NCBI RefSeq assembly: GCF_900626145.1
Contig: NZ_LR130817.1
Coordinates: 646,697 to 710,696, forward strand
Source of the DNA: Intestinimonas timonensis
GTDB taxonomy: Bacteria; Bacillota; Clostridia; Oscillospirales; Oscillospiraceae
Length of the DNA: 64,000 nucleotides
Reading direction: 5' to 3'
The position numbers and the translations under genes were made by a program. Position 1 is the first letter of the stretch. Each line of letters opens with the position of its first letter. The notes under the pieces were generated by a model. It was not told the origin of the DNA, did not search any database, and worked only from the letters and a program-made list of their open reading frames with translations. Positions 61,963 through 64,000 of the stretch are shown one piece after another.

Positions 61963-62002
61963 TATCCCCGGGGCTGCACAGCAGTCCCAGGGATATTTTT
62001 TT
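61963..62002 (+). terminator. Terminator of the cobalamin super-cluster
   Basis: A 15-bp stem TATCCCCGGGGCTGC / GCAGTCCCAGGGATA (one mismatch, one G-T) with an ACA loop followed by seven T, 14 bp past hemL. Confidence 0.93.
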
Positions 62003-62106
62003 GCAATTTGTGCCCTTGAACGTACAGATACCACGCGATAACAACGTGCCCTGTACACGTTGAATCGTAACCGTCAAAGGAGCAGGCGGATAGACATGTA
62101 TGAGAT

Positions 62107-62144
62107 AATAGTGCTGGAACGTAGCGGAACGTTCCAGCACTATT
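62107..62144 (+). repeat. Hairpin in the IS66 leader
   Basis: A perfect 16-bp inverted repeat (AATAGTGCTGGAACGT and complement) with a 6-base loop and a short T-run, 20 bp before tnpA. It may insulate the transposase genes from outside transcription. Confidence 0.65.
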
Positions 62145-62163
62145 TTGTACGGGGGGTCTTGCA

Positions 62164-62493
62164 GTGACATCTATCGAGTTGAAACACCAGGCACAGTTAC
62201 AGGAATGGGCTTCAGCAATCAAGGCCTGCCGGAGCAGTGGGCTGTCGGTAGGCCAATGGTGCCAGGAGAATGGAATCGCGGTATCCACCTATTTCTCCTG
62301 GCAGAGGAAGGTGTTCCAGGCCCTGAAAGAAGTCCAGGAGGTAACCTTTGCAGAGGCGCCAATCATGGAGCGTTCCCAGCTCTCCGGGCATATCGTAGCC
62401 GCTATGGAGGTAAGCGGTGTGCGGATCCAGGTCTATGGGGGAGCGGATGAGGCCACACTGCTGGCGATCCTCCGGGCAGCAAAGTCATGCTGA
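62164..62493 (+). CDS. tnpA: IS66 accessory protein TnpA
   Basis: A 109-residue basic protein with the HTH-like start QLQEWASAIKACRSSGLSVGQWC and YFSWQRKV, typical of IS66 TnpA (orf1). GTG start with GGGGGG upstream. Needed for IS66 transposition in studied elements; the ATG of tnpB overlaps its end. Confidence 0.85.
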   Translation: MTSIELKHQAQLQEWASAIKACRSSGLSVGQWCQENGIAVSTYFSWQRKVFQALKEVQEVTFAEAPIMERSQLSGHIVAAMEVSGVRIQVYGGADEATLLAILRAAKSC

Positions 62494-62843
62494 ACGATTT
62501 TAGTTGCAGCTGTCCGGTGTACATCGCCTGCGGATACACAGACCTGCGGCGGGGCATTGATGGACTGGCCACTCTGGTAAAGAGCCAGTTCCAGATGGAC
62601 CCGTTTCAGCGGGCGCTGTTTCTGTTCTGCGGGCGGCGGCGGGACCGGCTCAAGGCGCTGTACTGGGAGGGAGACGGCTTTTTACTGCTGTATAAGCGTC
62701 TGGAGAGCGGCAGTTTCCAATGGCCCCGGAGTACGAAGGAAGTGCAGACCCTGACGCCTCAACAGTACCGCTGGCTGATGGAGGGACTGAAGACAGAGCA
62801 GCCCAAGGCAAACAAAGCAGTGAGCGGCCTGAGCGTGATCTGA
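62487..62843 (+). CDS. tnpB: IS66 accessory protein TnpB
   Basis: A 118-residue IS66 Orf2 protein: VYIACGYTDLRRGIDGLATLV, LFLFCGRRRDRLKALYWEGDGFLLLYKRLE and LTPQQYRWLMEGL, all characteristic. Full length. This TnpB is not related to the IS200/IS605 nuclease of the same name. Confidence 0.95.
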   Translation: MLNDFSCSCPVYIACGYTDLRRGIDGLATLVKSQFQMDPFQRALFLFCGRRRDRLKALYWEGDGFLLLYKRLESGSFQWPRSTKEVQTLTPQQYRWLMEGLKTEQPKANKAVSGLSVI

Positions 62844-62900
62844 TACCGGAAAGCATTGAAAATGCTGGCTTTTTAACCTGTTTTATGGTATCATTTTCTC

Positions 62901-64000
62901 ATGGAAAACGAGAAGAAGACTGCCGCAAGCACCCCGGAAATGGTGACCATCTCACGGGCGGAATATGAAGAATTGAAGCTCCAGAACCAATGGCTTCTGG
63001 AGCAGCTTGGTCTTGCAAAAAAACGGCAGTTTGGCACATCCTCAGAGCGGCTCCAGGAGGGCCTAATGGACCAACTGTCTCTCATGGCAAATGAGGCGGA
63101 GGCCTACGCCTATGGGACGAAAAATGCCACAGCGGAACAGGTGGCGGTGAAGGCCCATGCCCGCAAGCGGCACAGCGGCAATGTACTGGATATCGTGCCG
63201 GAGGGAACCCCTACGGAAGTGGTGGAGCACCGCCTTTGCGAAGAAGAGCGCACCTGTGATACCTGCGGTGCCGTGATGGAGGAGATTGGGAAAGAGGTGC
63301 ACCGGAGCCTGAAGATGGAGCCGGCCCGGTTCTGGATCCGGGAGGATGTGTACTACACCTACGCCTGCAAGCAGTGCGAGGCGGAAACAGGCGAAGGCAA
63401 TCTCCGGAAAACACCCAAACAGCCGACGCTCTGCCCAGGCAGCTTCGCCTCACCAGAGGCGGTAGCCCATATCATGACGCAGAAGTTTGTCATGTACTCA
63501 CCGCTGTACCGCCTGGAGCAGGAGTTTCAGCGGCAGGGGCTGAAGCTGTCCCGGCAGACGATGGCCAACTGGATCCTGCAGGCCTCGGACACCTGGCTGC
63601 GGCCGGTGTATGACGCCCTGCACCGGAAGCTGTGCCGGGAAACCGTGCTGCACGGGGATGAGACCACGCTGCAGGTGCTGAAGGAGCCGGGCAGGACCTC
63701 TACGAGCAAGTCCTATATGTGGGTCTACCGGACCAGCGGCTGCGCCGAGTATCCCATTGTCCTGTATGAGTACCAGACCAGCCGGAAGGCGGAGCACGCG
63801 GCGGCCTTCCTCAAGGACTTCTCCGGCTGGCTGCACGCAGACGGCTACCAGGGCTACCACAAGCTGCCCGAGAATATCCGGGTGGTGGGCTGCTGGGCTC
63901 ATGCCAGGCGAAAATTTGACGAGGCGCTGCAAACGCTGCCCAAAGAGAAACGGCAGGAATCTCTGGCGGCCACCGGCGAGTGTTACTGCACCAGGCTGTT
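62901..64000 (+). CDS. tnpC: IS66 transposase TnpC, partial (C-terminus beyond the window)
   Basis: Open from ATG 62901 to the window end, 366 codons. An N-terminal coiled coil (EELKLQNQWLLEQLGLAKKRQFG), a zinc-finger region (CDTCGAVMEEIG, CKQCEAE) and the DDE core with Asp in LHGDETTLQVL and Asp in LHADGYQGYHKL, plus GCWAHARRKF. The final Glu of the triad would be past the edge. No internal stop in the visible part, so it may be active. Confidence 0.92.
   Translation, partial: MENEKKTAASTPEMVTISRAEYEELKLQNQWLLEQLGLAKKRQFGTSSERLQEGLMDQLSLMANEAEAYAYGTKNATAEQVAVKAHARKRHSGNVLDIVPEGTPTEVVEHRLCEEERTCDTCGAVMEEIGKEVHRSLKMEPARFWIREDVYYTYACKQCEAETGEGNLRKTPKQPTLCPGSFASPEAVAHIMTQKFVMYSPLYRLEQEFQRQGLKLSRQTMANWILQASDTWLRPVYDALHRKLCRETVLHGDETTLQVLKEPGRTSTSKSYMWVYRTSGCAEYPIVLYEYQTSRKAEHAAAFLKDFSGWLHADGYQGYHKLPENIRVVGCWAHARRKFDEALQTLPKEKRQESLAATGECYCTRL

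Larger units (their letters stand above)
62067..64000 (+). mobile_element. IS66-family insertion sequence, left part
   Basis: tnpA, tnpB and tnpC in the standard order. The likely left terminus is GTAACCGTC at 62067, which fits the GTAA-type ends of IS66 elements. The right end is beyond the window, so neither the inverted repeat nor the expected 8-bp target duplication (candidate left copy 62059-62066) can be confirmed. It sits downstream of the hemL terminator. Confidence 0.8.

Noticed and set aside
62487..62843. TnpB as an RNA-guided nuclease
   Set aside because: It is the short IS66 Orf2 protein without RuvC motifs, unrelated to IS200/IS605 TnpB.

Overview
The window is about 64 kb of GC-rich, densely packed bacterial DNA with Gram-positive style ribosome binding sites (GGAGG), sigma-A type promoters and strong rho-independent terminators. 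A ferredoxin-linked 2-oxoacid oxidoreductase, phosphate butyryltransferase and butyrate kinase, the oxygen-independent cobalamin route, an SLH-anchored glycoside hydrolase and a DUF951 protein all point to a strict anaerobe of the Clostridia. My best guess is a butyrate-producing Oscillospiraceae of the Intestinimonas/Flavonifractor kind. That genus-level guess is inference from gene content, not a match.

Region 1 (1-12657) is housekeeping: the end of ddl, murF, a methylthioribose-phosphate isomerase (opposite strand), an ABC-F ATPase, a DUF218 membrane protein, release factor 1, two small unknown proteins, the tRNA-modifying enzyme Sua5/TsaC, a membrane protein, coaE, an M18 aminopeptidase and a secreted GH18-SLH protein.

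Region 2 (12757-24307) is a catabolic locus built around an IclR regulator. Leftwards runs a four-subunit 2-oxoacid:ferredoxin oxidoreductase (ferredoxin, alpha, beta, gamma; VOR/KOR type). Rightwards run butyrate kinase, an NhaC antiporter, phosphate butyryltransferase, a nickel-pincer (LarA/DUF2088) isomerase that carries a frameshift, an MFS carrier and a GlcD-type FAD 2-hydroxyacid dehydrogenase. Read as a pathway this gives 2-hydroxyacid uptake, racemisation, oxidation to the 2-oxoacid, oxidative decarboxylation to acyl-CoA, acyl phosphate, then acid plus ATP. Five copies of a short palindromic motif (TTGTTyCG-N6-rGrrC) sit in the promoter regions of all three transcription units and are the likely IclR operators.

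Region 3 (24336-36345) is mixed: a 1426-residue PAS/GAF/EAL/GGDEF protein, glyA, nth, a CAT-fold acyltransferase, a 301-bp palindromic MITE-like element, rarA, an S1-domain RNA-binding protein, a DUF951 protein, a hisC-like aminotransferase and a radical SAM protein.

Region 4 (36365-62002) is a roughly 25-kb, one-direction cobalamin super-cluster. A promoter and a cobalamin riboswitch with a terminator platform lead into cbiD-cobM-cbiG-cobJ-cobK-cbiET-cbiA-cobT-cobU-cobS-(cobU-like)-cobC-cbiB-cobD-cbiP-cbiC-cbiK. A second cobalamin riboswitch leads into cbiMNQO, cbiL and then hemA-met8-hemC-cobA/hemD-hemB-hemL, which make precorrin-2 from glutamyl-tRNA. With no hemE/hemN-type genes in the window, the tetrapyrrole genes look dedicated to B12 and sirohaem rather than haem. 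A strong terminator closes the unit. No lower-ligand (bluB/bza) gene and no cob(I)alamin adenosyltransferase is present here.

Region 5 (62067-64000) is the left part of an IS66-family insertion sequence (tnpA, tnpB, partial tnpC) that runs off the window. I saw no tRNA, rRNA or CRISPR array.
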